From Nostoc cf. commune SO-36 (GTDB lineage: Bacteria > Cyanobacteriota > Cyanobacteriia > Cyanobacteriales > Nostocaceae), in the NCBI RefSeq assembly GCF_023734775.1, contig NZ_AP025732.1, positions 1,302,001 through 1,366,000 of the forward strand: 64,000 bases of DNA, in the 5' to 3' direction. Below the pieces are notes generated by a model. That model was not told the DNA's origin and made no database searches. It worked only from the letters and a program-made list of their open reading frames with translations. This document shows positions 1-8,353 of the stretch, piece after piece. A program made the translations under genes and the position numbers. How positions within the stretch are numbered: the first letter of the stretch is position 1; every line of letters begins with the position of its first letter.

Positions 1-68
1 AACACTGCCCAGCTAGCGGCGATCGCAACTGGTGCTAAAACGATCGCTATACGGTAATCGATATCCAT
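1..68 (-). CDS. psbY: Photosystem II protein PsbY (5' part; runs off the window)
   Basis: Only the first 22 codons lie in the window, reading MDIDYRIAIVLAPVAIAASW and then AV. This matches the N-terminus of the ~40-residue, single-helix thylakoid protein PsbY, a peripheral low-mass subunit of photosystem II. A purine-rich AGAGGGG lies about 8 nt upstream of the ATG and is a good ribosome binding site. The rest of the gene is outside the window. The call rests on recognising the N-terminal sequence; a different small one-helix membrane protein is possible but less likely. Confidence 0.8.
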   Translation of the reverse strand, partial: MDIDYRIAIVLAPVAIAASWAV

Positions 69-198
69 ATCTAGAACCCCTCTCTTAAGTAGAAATTAAA
101 GTTTTGTCAACTGCTCTCATTTTTATTTTTAGCTGAAGTGGGCAACTTTTCCAAGTAGATATGTAAAGAATGTTTAAATTATTAGGCATTGGACAATT

Positions 199-271
199 CA
201 ATTTTGGATTTTGGATTGACGATTTTGGATTAAATTTCAATCTAAAATCCAAAATCTAAAATCTAAAATTC
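199..271. repeat. Dispersed inverted repeat built from TTTTGGATT units
   Basis: Several copies of ATTTTGGATT on the left are answered by AATCCAAAAT/AATCTAAAAT on the right, so the stretch can fold into a long AT-rich hairpin. A close relative lies at 17059-17121. It sits just past the stop of the downstream minus-strand gene and may act as a transcript end, but it is a repeat family rather than a classical terminator. Confidence 0.75.
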
Positions 272-285
272 TTACTCCCCACTCC

Positions 286-813
286 CTAAGCCTTTTTAAA
301 CCCAATATCAGTAGCCTTACCAGCATGAACTAAAGCTAATTTTTGGTAACGTTGGGCGTGTTCAATCAGTTCTGTGGCTTCAACATCTGTTACTTGGCGT
401 AACACTTTGCCAGGAATGCCCACAACTAGAGACAAAGGAGGTACATTTTTTGTCACCACTGCGCCAGCACCGATAATGCTGCCAGCACCCACTCTTACCC
501 CGTCTAAAATCACTGCGCCTATGCCAATCAAACTTCCACGCTCAATGTAAGCGGAATGTATCACAGCGCGATGTCCTACAGTGACATGATCTTCTAAAAT
601 TGTGGGAAAACCAGGATCGCCATGTAAAATTGCACCATCCTGAATATTTGTGTATTCACCAATTTCAATCCGTTCTACATCTCCCCTAACCACTGCTCCA
701 TACCAAATGCTCACTCCTGCTGCTATATTTACTGAACCCATAACAACAGCATTAGCTGCGATGAAGGCAGCTTGAGAAAAATCAGGAGATGTCCAGTAAG
801 AAGCGGTAGACAC
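286..813 (-). CDS. Gamma-carbonic-anhydrase-like hexapeptide-repeat protein
   Basis: This 175-residue protein has a left-handed beta-helix fold made of hexapeptide repeats (for example [20 protein letters not shown]). It belongs to the YrdA/PaaY/gamma-carbonic anhydrase group. Three candidate zinc ligands are visible: His64 (ILHGD), His81 and His86 (VGHRAVIH), with the five-residue spacing of the family. The likely start is the GTG at 811-813 (MSTASYW...); an upstream ATG at 879 would add an unconserved 22-residue tail. It lies back to back with the TIGR02652 gene. It is probably cytosolic; carbonic anhydrase activity is not certain, because many members are inactive or bind other acyl-type substrates. 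Confidence 0.85.
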   Translation of the reverse strand: MSTASYWTSPDFSQAAFIAANAVVMGSVNIAAGVSIWYGAVVRGDVERIEIGEYTNIQDGAILHGDPGFPTILEDHVTVGHRAVIHSAYIERGSLIGIGAVILDGVRVGAGSIIGAGAVVTKNVPPLSLVVGIPGKVLRQVTDVEATELIEHAQRYQKLALVHAGKATDIGFKKA

Positions 814-1058
814 GATAGAATATGAATATGGTACCCAGGAACACTGGAGAAACTCCAACCTTTGAGGCTGGTTGCACAACTAGGATATCACAGCGTCAAG
901 CCTCTACAGTGAGGAAAACACTAGTGAACAATGTTCCTGCCGCAACTTTGTGTCTGTGCAGCAGTGAGCAAGTAACCGAAAGCGAAAGTGGTGGAGCCAA
1001 AGTGTGTAATAAAATACACTAATGCTGGTGAAGACAAAATTATGTTTGTACGCACTTC

Positions 1059-1571
1059 ATGATGAATCCAGGCTTGCAGTACCCGATGTTTGGGCCGGAA
1101 ATACAGTGTCCCCATTGTCGCCAGACTATTCCGGCGTTGACACTCACAGATACCTATTTGTGTCCGCGTCATGGCGCGTTTGAAGCTAATCCTAAAAATG
1201 GAGAGTTAATCCATTTGCAATCGGGGCGTCATTGGCGGAGGTGGAATAATGAGTGGTATAGACAGCATACTCATCCCGATGGTATTCGGTTTGAGATTCA
1301 TGAAGCATTAGACAAGCTGTATACCCAAGGTTTTCGAGCAACACGAGTAGTTATTGCTCGACGTTATCAGGAATTGATGAGTGGCTACTTGGAACGCAGC
1401 ACACCTTGGCGTTCTGGACAAACAGAAGCTACTGCTGCGCGTTTGTACGGCTTACCCGTGGAGTTTAGCCCCGATACCTCAGATGATCCCTGTTGGGAAG
1501 TGATTAATTTTGACTTGGAAAAAGAGCCTGGCGTCCCTGTGCGCTACCCCTATTTCAGGTTGTTTGAGTAA
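1059..1571 (+). CDS. TIGR02652 family protein (cyanobacterial, CxxC-x14-CxxH)
   Basis: This 170-residue protein carries the family signature exactly: Cys17-x2-Cys20-x14-Cys35-x2-His38, a likely metal (zinc) site close to the N-terminus. The rest is rich in aromatic and basic residues (GRHWRRWNNEWYRQH). Length and motif match TIGR02652, a family known only from cyanobacteria and of unknown function. Two ATGs are adjacent (1059 and 1062); the first is used here. It is divergent from the gamma-CA-like gene with a 245-nt gap, in which I see no clear regulatory site. It ends at a run of heptamer repeats. Confidence 0.85.
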   Translation: MMNPGLQYPMFGPEIQCPHCRQTIPALTLTDTYLCPRHGAFEANPKNGELIHLQSGRHWRRWNNEWYRQHTHPDGIRFEIHEALDKLYTQGFRATRVVIARRYQELMSGYLERSTPWRSGQTEATAARLYGLPVEFSPDTSDDPCWEVINFDLEKEPGVPVRYPYFRLFE

Positions 1572-1651
1572 ATGGTCATTTGTCATTAGTCATTTGTCAT
1601 TAGTGAATAACAAAGGACAAATGGCTAAGGACTAAGGACTAAGGACTAATT
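1572..1651. repeat. Short tandem heptamer-type repeats
   Basis: Copies of GTCATTAGTCATTTGTCATT are followed by tandem AAGGACT units up to the next start codon. These are the heptanucleotide repeats (STRR) typical of Nostoc intergenic DNA. The block fills the whole spacer between the TIGR02652 and VOC genes. Confidence 0.8.
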
Positions 1652-2095
1652 ATGCACCACGCTTCTATTCGGACTGCGAATATTCATCGAGCGATCGCTT
1701 TCTACGAACATTTAGGGTTTACAATCTCAGAACGCTTTACCACAGGCTATACCCTAGCTTGCTGGATGGAAGGATTGGGCGGCAGAATTGAACTGATCCA
1801 AATTCCCGAACCAAAACCAGCCCCAGATGCCTTTGCTGATGAGCATTATGTGGGGTATTATCATCTCTCGTTCGATTTAACTGAGATTACACCAGATTTA
1901 CCTAGTTGGTTGACAAGCTTACAAGAACGTGTATTGCTGGCGGGTGAGAGTCAAACTGAAGAATTACAACCGTTGAAGGTACTTTTAGAACCGACACAAC
2001 AGCAAATAGGCGATCGCATTTACGAAGTGGCTTTTATTGCCGATACCGATGGCTTACCTCTCGAATTCATTCGGGTTTTAGCAAAACTTCCATAA
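1652..2095 (+). CDS. VOC family (glyoxalase/dioxygenase-fold) protein
   Basis: This 147-residue protein has the vicinal-oxygen-chelate fold: an N-terminal HHASIRTANIHRAIAFYEHL segment, a central GGRIELIQIPE strand, a YYHLSFDL strand and a C-terminal ADTDGLPLEFI strand. His and Glu residues at the ends of these strands are placed like the metal ligands of lactoylglutathione lyase and related enzymes. The substrate cannot be told from the sequence. The start codon directly follows the heptamer-repeat block, and no strong ribosome binding site is visible. Confidence 0.75.
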   Translation: MHHASIRTANIHRAIAFYEHLGFTISERFTTGYTLACWMEGLGGRIELIQIPEPKPAPDAFADEHYVGYYHLSFDLTEITPDLPSWLTSLQERVLLAGESQTEELQPLKVLLEPTQQQIGDRIYEVAFIADTDGLPLEFIRVLAKLP

Positions 2096-2240
2096 TTTAG
2101 CTTTTTAATTACCTTTATTGCTAATATATTGTTTTTCTGTATTGTTACTGAGGTAACAGATTTTTTCGACAGATTAAACTATCGTCACTTCCCCAAAAAA
2201 CTATGTAATTTAATTTACAGATATATCTGCTAAATAATAT

Positions 2241-5060
2241 ATGTATGGATTTTCGAGATTTTATAAATATCCTTTGCCGTTATTATTTTTAAGCTTATGG
2301 CTAGTAGCAGTTTTTTTGTTAAACAATAAACCTGCTCATAGCCAAGATTCAGCCATATTAAACAAAGAAAAATATCAATCAACCTTGCTAGCAAAAAGAA
2401 TAATGCCCTCAACACTGACACAAAATGTCCGTAAAACAGTGCTGGAGAATGGTCTAACTATCCTGACAAAGGAAGTGCATACTGCGCCAGTAGTGACGGT
2501 GCAGGTATGGTACAAGGTTGGCTCACGCAACGAAGAACCGGGGGTGAATGGCATTGCCCACCAGTTGGAACACATGATGTTTAAAGGTACTTCAAACCGT
2601 CCAATTCAATTTGGCCGTTTGTTTAGTGCTTTGGGTAGTGATTCCAATGCTTTCACCAGCTATGATCAAACTGCATATTACGGCACTGTAGAACGAAACA
2701 AGCTGAAAGCGCTCTTAGTGCTGGAAGCAGACAGGATGCAAAATTCCCAGATTGAGCCAGAACAACTGGCGAGTGAAAAGCGGGTAGTAATTTCTGAGTT
2801 GCAGGGTTACGAAAATAGTCCAGAATATCGCCTCAATCGTGCTGTCATGCAGGCGGTGTTTCCCAATCATGCTTATGGGTTGCCCGTGGGTGGTACTAAA
2901 GCTGATGTTGAGAAATTTGACGTTGAGCAGGTAGAGAAATATTACCGCAATTTTTATAGTCCCGATAATGCCGTCTTAGTAGTAGTTGGAGATTTTCAAA
3001 CTGCAAACACCCTGGAAATAGTTAAAGAGACATTTGGCAAACTGGGCAGGGGGCAGGATGCAGGGGGCAGGGGGCAGGGGGCAGGAGTTATTTCTTCCCC
3101 ATCTCTCTCATCTCCAATAGTATTACGAGAACCGGGAGCAGGGCGGCTATTACAAGTTGTGTATCCGCTACCGGATGCAAATCAACCGGATGTGCCTGCG
3201 CTGGATGTAATGGATTACATTTTGACAGAGGGACGGAATTCTAGACTTTATCAGGCATTGGTGGAATCAGGTTTAGCTAGTGAATTAACAGCCTCCGTTA
3301 CCAGTTTGCGAGAATCTGGCTGGTATGAAGTGTTGGTGACGGCTGGTTCTAAACAAGATTTGAAAAAAATTGACTCAGCCTTGAGTAGTGCGATCGCTAA
3401 TGTAGCAGAAAAAGGCGTGACCTCTGAAGAAGTAGAACGAGCCAAAACCCAATTAACAGCAGATGTAATTTTGAGTAACCGTGATATCACCTCTCAAGCA
3501 ATGCGCTTGGGCACTGATGAGACAACAGTTGGTGATTATCGCTACACAGACCGTTATTTGGCTGCTGTTCGTCTGGTAAAGCCGACGGATGTTGTCGCTG
3601 TGATTAACAAATACCTGAAAAAAGGAGCCGGGACAGTAGGCTTTTTTGAACCAACCCAGAAGCAGATAACAGAAGTTGGTGATAAACCAGACTCAGCCCA
3701 AACTACAGAGAATTTTTCTCCTGGCGCACCTGTGCTTCTTTCTGAGGTGATGAAGTACTTACCGCCTGTGGATTTGGCTACAGATGCAATTGCCCAAGTG
3801 TTACCACAGGAATTTAAATTTACTAATGGACTGCGGATATTACTGTTACCAGATCATAGTACTCCCACCGTTACTCTGAGCGGCCACATTCAAGCTGGAA
3901 CGGAATTTGATCCAGAAGATAAAGCTGGATTGGCTGCTTTTGTGGCAGAAAATTTGCTAAGTGGCACTAAAAGCAAAGACGACTTAACTATTGCCAAAGT
4001 CTTAGCAGAACGAGGGGCGAGTTTAGACTTTCACGCTAACCGAGAAGGTGTGCATATTGAAGGTGATAGTTTAGCAGAAGATTTGCCCGTACTCCTGGAG
4101 GTATTGGCAGATGTTGTTAAAAACAGTACCTTTCCACTCAAAGAATTGGAATTGCATCGCCAACAAACTTTAACTGATTTACAACAGGAATTAGATGAGC
4201 CATCAGAAGTAGCCAGAAGAGTATTTGTTCAGTCAATTTACCCGAAAAAACATCCCTTACATACTTTTCCCACAGAGGAGAGTTTACAGCAGATTCAGCG
4301 CCGGGATGTGATTGATTTTAAAGCTAAACATTATCGTCCAGATACGACAGTGTTGGCGCTGGTGGGAGATTTTGATCTAGACAAAGTGCGATCGCTGATT
4401 AAAAATGAGTTTGGTAATTGGGAAGTTAGCGGACAAGCACCGACATTAAAATATCCTCCGGTGTCAATGCCACAAAAAATAGTCAGTGTCAACCCAGTTT
4501 TACCAGGTAAAGCCCAAGCTGTGACATATATGGGTTACACAGGTATAAACCGTTATGATCATCGGTTTCATGCAGCCTTAATATTGAATCAGATATTGGG
4601 AGGCGATACCTTATCTAGTAAACTGGGTGCAGAAGTGCGCGATCGCCAAGGTTTAAGCTATGGAATTTATAGCTCCTTCCAAGCCGGGAAGAATGCAGGC
4701 ACATTTTTGATAGAAATGCAAACTAGTCCTGAAGATAGCAGAAAAGCGATCGCTAGCACCCGCGAAATCTTACAACAAATCCATCAACAAGGCGTCACTG
4801 CACTAGAAGTAGAAACAGCTAAACGCACCCTCATCAGCAGCTACAACGTTTCTCTGGCAAACCCAGAAGAATTAACAGATAGAATTCTGATGAATGAGGT
4901 GTATGGACTAGATAAAGGAGAATTGCACTCCTTGACTGACAAAATACAGAAAGTCACTCTTGACCAAGTTAATCAAGCAGCTCGTGAGTTACTCCATCCA
5001 GATCAAATCGTAGTCGTTACTGCTGGGCCATCTGTGTTGGCAGGGAGAAGCATTAGGTAG
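2241..5060 (+). CDS. M16 family zinc peptidase, two tandem peptidase units in one chain
   Basis: This 939-residue protein opens with a hydrophobic signal/anchor segment (about residues 10-28), so it is exported. The first half (about 65-480) is an M16 unit with the inverted zinc motif HQLEH (His107, Glu110, His111) and a downstream Glu in the VISELQGYENSPEYR stretch. The second half (about 520-930) repeats the fold (FTNGLRILLLPDHSTPTVTL) but lacks HxxEH, so it is likely the inactive partner. In many bacteria the two halves are separate genes. A glycine/glutamine-rich insertion near residue 270 is encoded by six GGGCAGG heptamers. Role: degradation or processing of peptides outside the cytoplasm; the specific substrate is unknown. 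Confidence 0.9.
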   Translation: MYGFSRFYKYPLPLLFLSLWLVAVFLLNNKPAHSQDSAILNKEKYQSTLLAKRIMPSTLTQNVRKTVLENGLTILTKEVHTAPVVTVQVWYKVGSRNEEPGVNGIAHQLEHMMFKGTSNRPIQFGRLFSALGSDSNAFTSYDQTAYYGTVERNKLKALLVLEADRMQNSQIEPEQLASEKRVVISELQGYENSPEYRLNRAVMQAVFPNHAYGLPVGGTKADVEKFDVEQVEKYYRNFYSPDNAVLVVVGDFQTANTLEIVKETFGKLGRGQDAGGRGQGAGVISSPSLSSPIVLREPGAGRLLQVVYPLPDANQPDVPALDVMDYILTEGRNSRLYQALVESGLASELTASVTSLRESGWYEVLVTAGSKQDLKKIDSALSSAIANVAEKGVTSEEVERAKTQLTADVILSNRDITSQAMRLGTDETTVGDYRYTDRYLAAVRLVKPTDVVAVINKYLKKGAGTVGFFEPTQKQITEVGDKPDSAQTTENFSPGAPVLLSEVMKYLPPVDLATDAIAQVLPQEFKFTNGLRILLLPDHSTPTVTLSGHIQAGTEFDPEDKAGLAAFVAENLLSGTKSKDDLTIAKVLAERGASLDFHANREGVHIEGDSLAEDLPVLLEVLADVVKNSTFPLKELELHRQQTLTDLQQELDEPSEVARRVFVQSIYPKKHPLHTFPTEESLQQIQRRDVIDFKAKHYRPDTTVLALVGDFDLDKVRSLIKNEFGNWEVSGQAPTLKYPPVSMPQKIVSVNPVLPGKAQAVTYMGYTGINRYDHRFHAALILNQILGGDTLSSKLGAEVRDRQGLSYGIYSSFQAGKNAGTFLIEMQTSPEDSRKAIASTREILQQIHQQGVTALEVETAKRTLISSYNVSLANPEELTDRILMNEVYGLDKGELHSLTDKIQKVTLDQVNQAARELLHPDQIVVVTAGPSVLAGRSIR
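3044..3085 (+). repeat. Six GGGCAGG heptamers inside the M16 coding sequence
   Basis: Six head-to-tail 7-bp units, one with ATG in place of GGG, total 42 bp. Because 42 is a multiple of three the peptidase frame is kept, adding 14 Gly/Gln/Ala/Arg-rich residues in the first peptidase unit. Such heptamers are normally intergenic in Nostoc. Confidence 0.9.
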
Positions 5061-5216
5061 TGCAATGTCCAAACTATAGGAATCCGGTTTGATTACTGAA
5101 ATTATTTGCGTAGGCTGGGAGTGGGGAGTAGGAAAAAAGACTTTTTGAGTGTACGGAGTTTTTTCAAAAATCAAATATGAGTCCTTGCTTGAGGGTTTAT
5201 AAGTAGGTAGGCATCA

Positions 5217-5338
5217 TTAAATATAAGATGTCATTGCGAGTGAAACGAAGCAATCCCAAAGTCTCTGGGATTGCTTCGTTTCACTCGCAATGACGGAAAA
5301 TATTATATTTATATTTATTTACGCCCATTTACTTAGTA
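5217..5338 (+). repeat. Hairpin repeat element, copy 1 (perfect 29-bp stem)
   Basis: Bases 5230-5258 and 5266-5294 are exact inverted copies (29 bp) separated by a 7-nt loop AAGTCTC. The flanks (AAATATAAGAT on the left, ATTTATTTACGCCCATTTA on the right) are also shared with copy 2 near 42903-43012, which lies in the opposite orientation. Together they define a mobile-type repeat of about 110-120 bp. The remainder of this 570-nt gap (5061-5630) holds no recognisable gene. Confidence 0.85.
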
Positions 5339-5512
5339 AGGACTTTAGTGCTTACAGCACTTTTCAGGTAAATGGAGTACATATATAAAACCCAAAACCT
5401 TGTATAGACTTAGCACTGCTACGTCTTTACGTGTATTCGATTAGAGCGCAATCTGCTGTAAAAAACAAGGGTTAAAATCCTTACTACAAATTTGCTTATC
5501 CATCAATTTAAA

Positions 5513-5540
5513 TTTGACACACTAGTTTTGACACACTAGT
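5513..5540 (+). repeat. Perfect tandem 14-bp repeat TTTGACACACTAGT
   Basis: Two exact copies lie at 5513-5526 and 5527-5540; a 13-base copy recurs at 22028-22040. They lie about 100 nt upstream of the cupredoxin gene. TTGACA resembles a -35 box, but no matching -10 at proper spacing was convincing. Confidence 0.7.
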
Positions 5541-5630
5541 AGAGATGGGCATTAGACATGGATAATATAAAGAATGGGTAAGTGGTTTTTCCCGCTACCT
5601 ATTAATAACATTGCCTTTTGATAACTAGTG

Positions 5631-6155
5631 ATGAAAATTTACAACCATTTTTACAAAATTGTAATTAAATCTCTTACTTTCTCAACTTCTGTTTGGCTGC
5701 AAATTTTACGGCGGAACTACGTGATATTAACGTTGTTTCTAAGCTTAAATTTCATCGCTGCTACTCCAGCAATGGCGGCGAATTTGTCTAACGATTTGCT
5801 CAAGCAACCAGCTATAGAAATTACAGTTAACTTGGGTAATGCAGCTAACGAACTCAAGTTTGAGCCAAATCATTTAGAATTGCTGGCTGGCAAACGTTAT
5901 CAACTGCGGCTTACTAATCCCAGCCAACTGAAGCATTATTTTACTGCTAAAGATTTTGCCGATGGCATCTGGACACAAAAAGTCCAAGCAGGAAAAGTAG
6001 AAATCAAAGGAGCCATTCACGAACTGGAACTAAAACCGGGTGCTGAGGCAGAATGGGTATTTGTACCCCTGAAATCTGGTACTTATAGTTTACGTTGTCC
6101 AATACCGGGACATACAGAAGCCGGTATGACAGGAGAAATTGCCATCAAGAGTTAA
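5631..6155 (+). CDS. Exported cupredoxin-domain protein (type 1 copper)
   Basis: The 174-residue product starts with an N-terminal hydrophobic segment ending in TPAMA/AN (cleavage near residue 49), so it is exported to the periplasm or thylakoid lumen. The mature part is a plastocyanin-like beta-barrel. Candidate type 1 copper ligands are His102 (LKHYF), Cys156, His161 and Met166 in CPIPGHTEAGM. It is unlike standard plastocyanin in sequence and probably carries electrons or copper in an unknown partner system. The ATG at 5631 is preferred over the GTG directly before it. It stands alone, and the next gene is 327 nt away. Confidence 0.82.
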   Translation: MKIYNHFYKIVIKSLTFSTSVWLQILRRNYVILTLFLSLNFIAATPAMAANLSNDLLKQPAIEITVNLGNAANELKFEPNHLELLAGKRYQLRLTNPSQLKHYFTAKDFADGIWTQKVQAGKVEIKGAIHELELKPGAEAEWVFVPLKSGTYSLRCPIPGHTEAGMTGEIAIKS

Positions 6156-6482
6156 AAACTAAAGACTATTCAGCTAAAATACAACATTTGCGTACTTCTA
6201 CGCCCCTGGAGCGTTTAAATTTCAACCCTCAATTCGCCACGATTTTACGCAAAGCTGTACTAAGTCACATAGTAGAGAGCCAAAAAGAAGTTAAGGCGAT
6301 TTTGATTCAAGCCCAACACATTTGCATACTGCTAATGTGTTATTGTATATACGTTAGCGGCTAGATCCGAAAAATCCCTATCAGAGATTAAAATAACTTA
6401 AATTATAGATATTATTTCTCAAGTAATCTAGAGAAAGCATTGATAGTTCAGAGGCAGAGCCACCAGTAATTATTAATATCCC
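6156..6482. other. Intergenic region, nothing recognised
   Basis: 327 nt between the cupredoxin gene and map. I see no conserved ORF, repeat or strong hairpin; it is AT-rich just before the map start and presumably holds the map promoter. Confidence 0.5.
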
Positions 6483-7310
6483 ATGAACATTTTCAGTAAC
6501 TTACTTTCTCAAGCTACTCAGCCTGCACCCGCAAAAAAACAGCGCCGAGGAATTGAAATTAAATCGCCGCGTGAAATTGAAATCATGCGGCAATCAGCGA
6601 CAATTGTGGCAACTGTTTTAAAAGAAATTTCTGAGCTAGTAAAGCCAGGAATGACCACAGCTGATTTGGATGCTTATGCAGAAAAACGCATCCGCGAAAT
6701 GGGAGCTACACCAAGTTTTAAAGGATATCACGGTTTTCCTGGTTCTATCTGTTCCAGTATTAACAATGAAGCAGTGCATGGCATACCTAGTCCCAAGAAA
6801 GTGATTCGGGTGGGAGATGTATTAAAAGTAGATACTGGTGCTTATTATCAAGGCTTTCATGGTGATTCTTGCATTTCAATTGCTGTCGGTGAAGTAACCC
6901 AAGAAGCTGCTAAACTAATTTGCGTAGCAGAAGAAGCTTTATATAAGGGCATTGAACAAGTTAAGGCGGGTGCATACCTACTTGACTTAGCTGGAGCAAT
7001 TGAAGACCATGTGAAAGTTAACGGCTTTAGTATAGTCGAAGAGTTCACTGGACACGGTGTCGGTCGAAATTTACATGAAGAACCTTCAGTATTCAACTAC
7101 CGTACCCGCGAAATGCCAAATGTTAAACTCCGTGCGGGGATGACGCTGGCAATTGAGCCAATTTTAAATGCGGGTTCTAGACACACGCGAACATTATCTG
7201 ACCGTTGGACAGCAGTGACTGTAGATAATTCTCTGTCGGCTCAGTTTGAGCATACAGTATTAGTGACAGAGACAGGTTATGAGATTTTGACTGACCGTTC
7301 TAAGTTGTAA
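6483..7310 (+). CDS. map: Methionine aminopeptidase, type I
   Basis: This 275-residue protein removes the initiator methionine from new proteins in the cytosol. The pita-bread fold metal ligands are all visible: Asp117 and Asp128 ([13 protein letters not shown]), His191 (TGHGVG), Glu225 (AIEPIL) and Glu256 (FEHT), with substrate-contacting His99 (AVHGIP). A ~23-residue basic N-terminal extension ([10 protein letters not shown]) precedes the catalytic domain. A clear Rho-independent terminator follows at 7353-7382. Cyanobacteria often carry several map paralogues, so this may be one of a set. Confidence 0.95.
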   Translation: MNIFSNLLSQATQPAPAKKQRRGIEIKSPREIEIMRQSATIVATVLKEISELVKPGMTTADLDAYAEKRIREMGATPSFKGYHGFPGSICSSINNEAVHGIPSPKKVIRVGDVLKVDTGAYYQGFHGDSCISIAVGEVTQEAAKLICVAEEALYKGIEQVKAGAYLLDLAGAIEDHVKVNGFSIVEEFTGHGVGRNLHEEPSVFNYRTREMPNVKLRAGMTLAIEPILNAGSRHTRTLSDRWTAVTVDNSLSAQFEHTVLVTETGYEILTDRSKL

Positions 7311-7352
7311 TTGTTAGTTGCAATTATCTGTTGTTGAGAGAGGTAAAGCGTC

Positions 7353-7382
7353 AAAAGAGGGCGATTTGCCTCTTTTTTTTTT
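7353..7382 (+). terminator. Rho-independent terminator after map
   Basis: An 8-bp stem AAAAGAGG / CCTCTTTT with an 8-nt loop is followed by a run of T residues. It lies 43 nt after the map stop codon. Confidence 0.85.
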
Positions 7383-7588
7383 AAATCTTTATTTTTATGA
7401 AAGTAGATGCGCTTCAGATAGGTAAACGTAGAAGAACGCAGAGAATAGAATATTGCAGAGAATATTAATATCAACGCAGGTTTAAATCCTGTCTTCTTTG
7501 CCTTATCGGTTTAGGTAAAATTATGCTGGACGATGAAATTTATCACGTATAAGCTAGGAAAAAACACTTGTACTTACTTTACTCAAAA

Positions 7589-8233
7589 ATGGCAAGTTTT
7601 CTTAAATCTCTACCTCGCATTTCTTTTGCTGCATTTTATCTGTGGCTTTCTACTCTTAATTTGTTGCCAATAGCAAACGCTGCTACCCCAAAAAATGCTA
7701 ACAGACAAGTGACTTGTCAAGCTAAGAAACTAGGATATGAAGAAGCACTTTTTTTATACCTACAAAAACCGCAAGGACAAATTCAAGGTGGAGGCATAAT
7801 TACTTTATATGAAGACGCAAAGTTAAAAGTACTAGCTAAAGGTAGTGAAAATTGGATTTACGTTAGGGTTATTGATACAAATAGTCTTGCGGAAAAAGAC
7901 TTAGAAGGTTGGATGGTTAGTAATAGCCTAAAATGTACTAGTAATGTAGCTCAGGTTAAGCCTGCAACGTGCCAAGTAACAGGGTTGAAATCGGGGCAAT
8001 TAGCTTTACGTATTACAGCTGGTGGAAAGTCAACAGCAGGTTTAGATAATGGGAATAATGTCACATTACTTCAGCCTCATATTGTATCACTTCAAGATCC
8101 CCCAACACCTTGGGTTAACGTGCGTGTAACTAATACTTCAAACACCAGAGTTATGGGAAGAGAAGGGTGGATTAGTTCTCAATATATAGATTGCTATAGT
8201 AACCAAAGCAATGATGCAATAAATTATCCGTAA
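7589..8233 (+). CDS. Exported protein with two SH3-like repeats
   Basis: From the ATG at 7589 (preferred to a TTG at 7568) the product is 214 residues. It starts with a signal peptide (ISFAAFYLWLSTLNLLP...ANA). Two similar ~70-residue units follow (about 40-118 and 122-205), each starting with a Cys (TCQAKK / TCQVTG) and ending with GW(M/I)xSxxLxC-type sequence (EGWMVSNSLKC, EGWISSQYIDC). Each pair of cysteines may form a disulfide. The pattern fits bacterial SH3 domains, which bind cell wall or peptides. The partner is unknown. Confidence 0.65.
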   Translation: MASFLKSLPRISFAAFYLWLSTLNLLPIANAATPKNANRQVTCQAKKLGYEEALFLYLQKPQGQIQGGGIITLYEDAKLKVLAKGSENWIYVRVIDTNSLAEKDLEGWMVSNSLKCTSNVAQVKPATCQVTGLKSGQLALRITAGGKSTAGLDNGNNVTLLQPHIVSLQDPPTPWVNVRVTNTSNTRVMGREGWISSQYIDCYSNQSNDAINYP

Positions 8234-8240
8234 AATAGTA

Positions 8241-8317
8241 AGAATTCAGCACCCAGAAGTCAGAATTTAAAAGGAATACAGTATGATTAGGATATTTATC
8301 TATTCTGAATTCTGACT
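8241..8317. repeat. Inverted repeat with AGAATTCAG / CTGAATTCT arms
   Basis: The left arm AGAATTCAG...AGAAGTCAGAATT is answered by ATTCTGAATTCTGACT on the right. A related pair brackets 17581-17731. It lies between the convergent SH3-like and unknown membrane protein genes. Confidence 0.65.
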
Positions 8318-8353
8318 CCCAAATTTTTACTTATAAAATTTGAGGACATACCT

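Noticed and set aside
822..1022. 66-residue plus-strand ORF between the gamma-CA-like and TIGR02652 genes
   Set aside because: Overlaps the promoter region, no family resemblance, no ribosome binding site.
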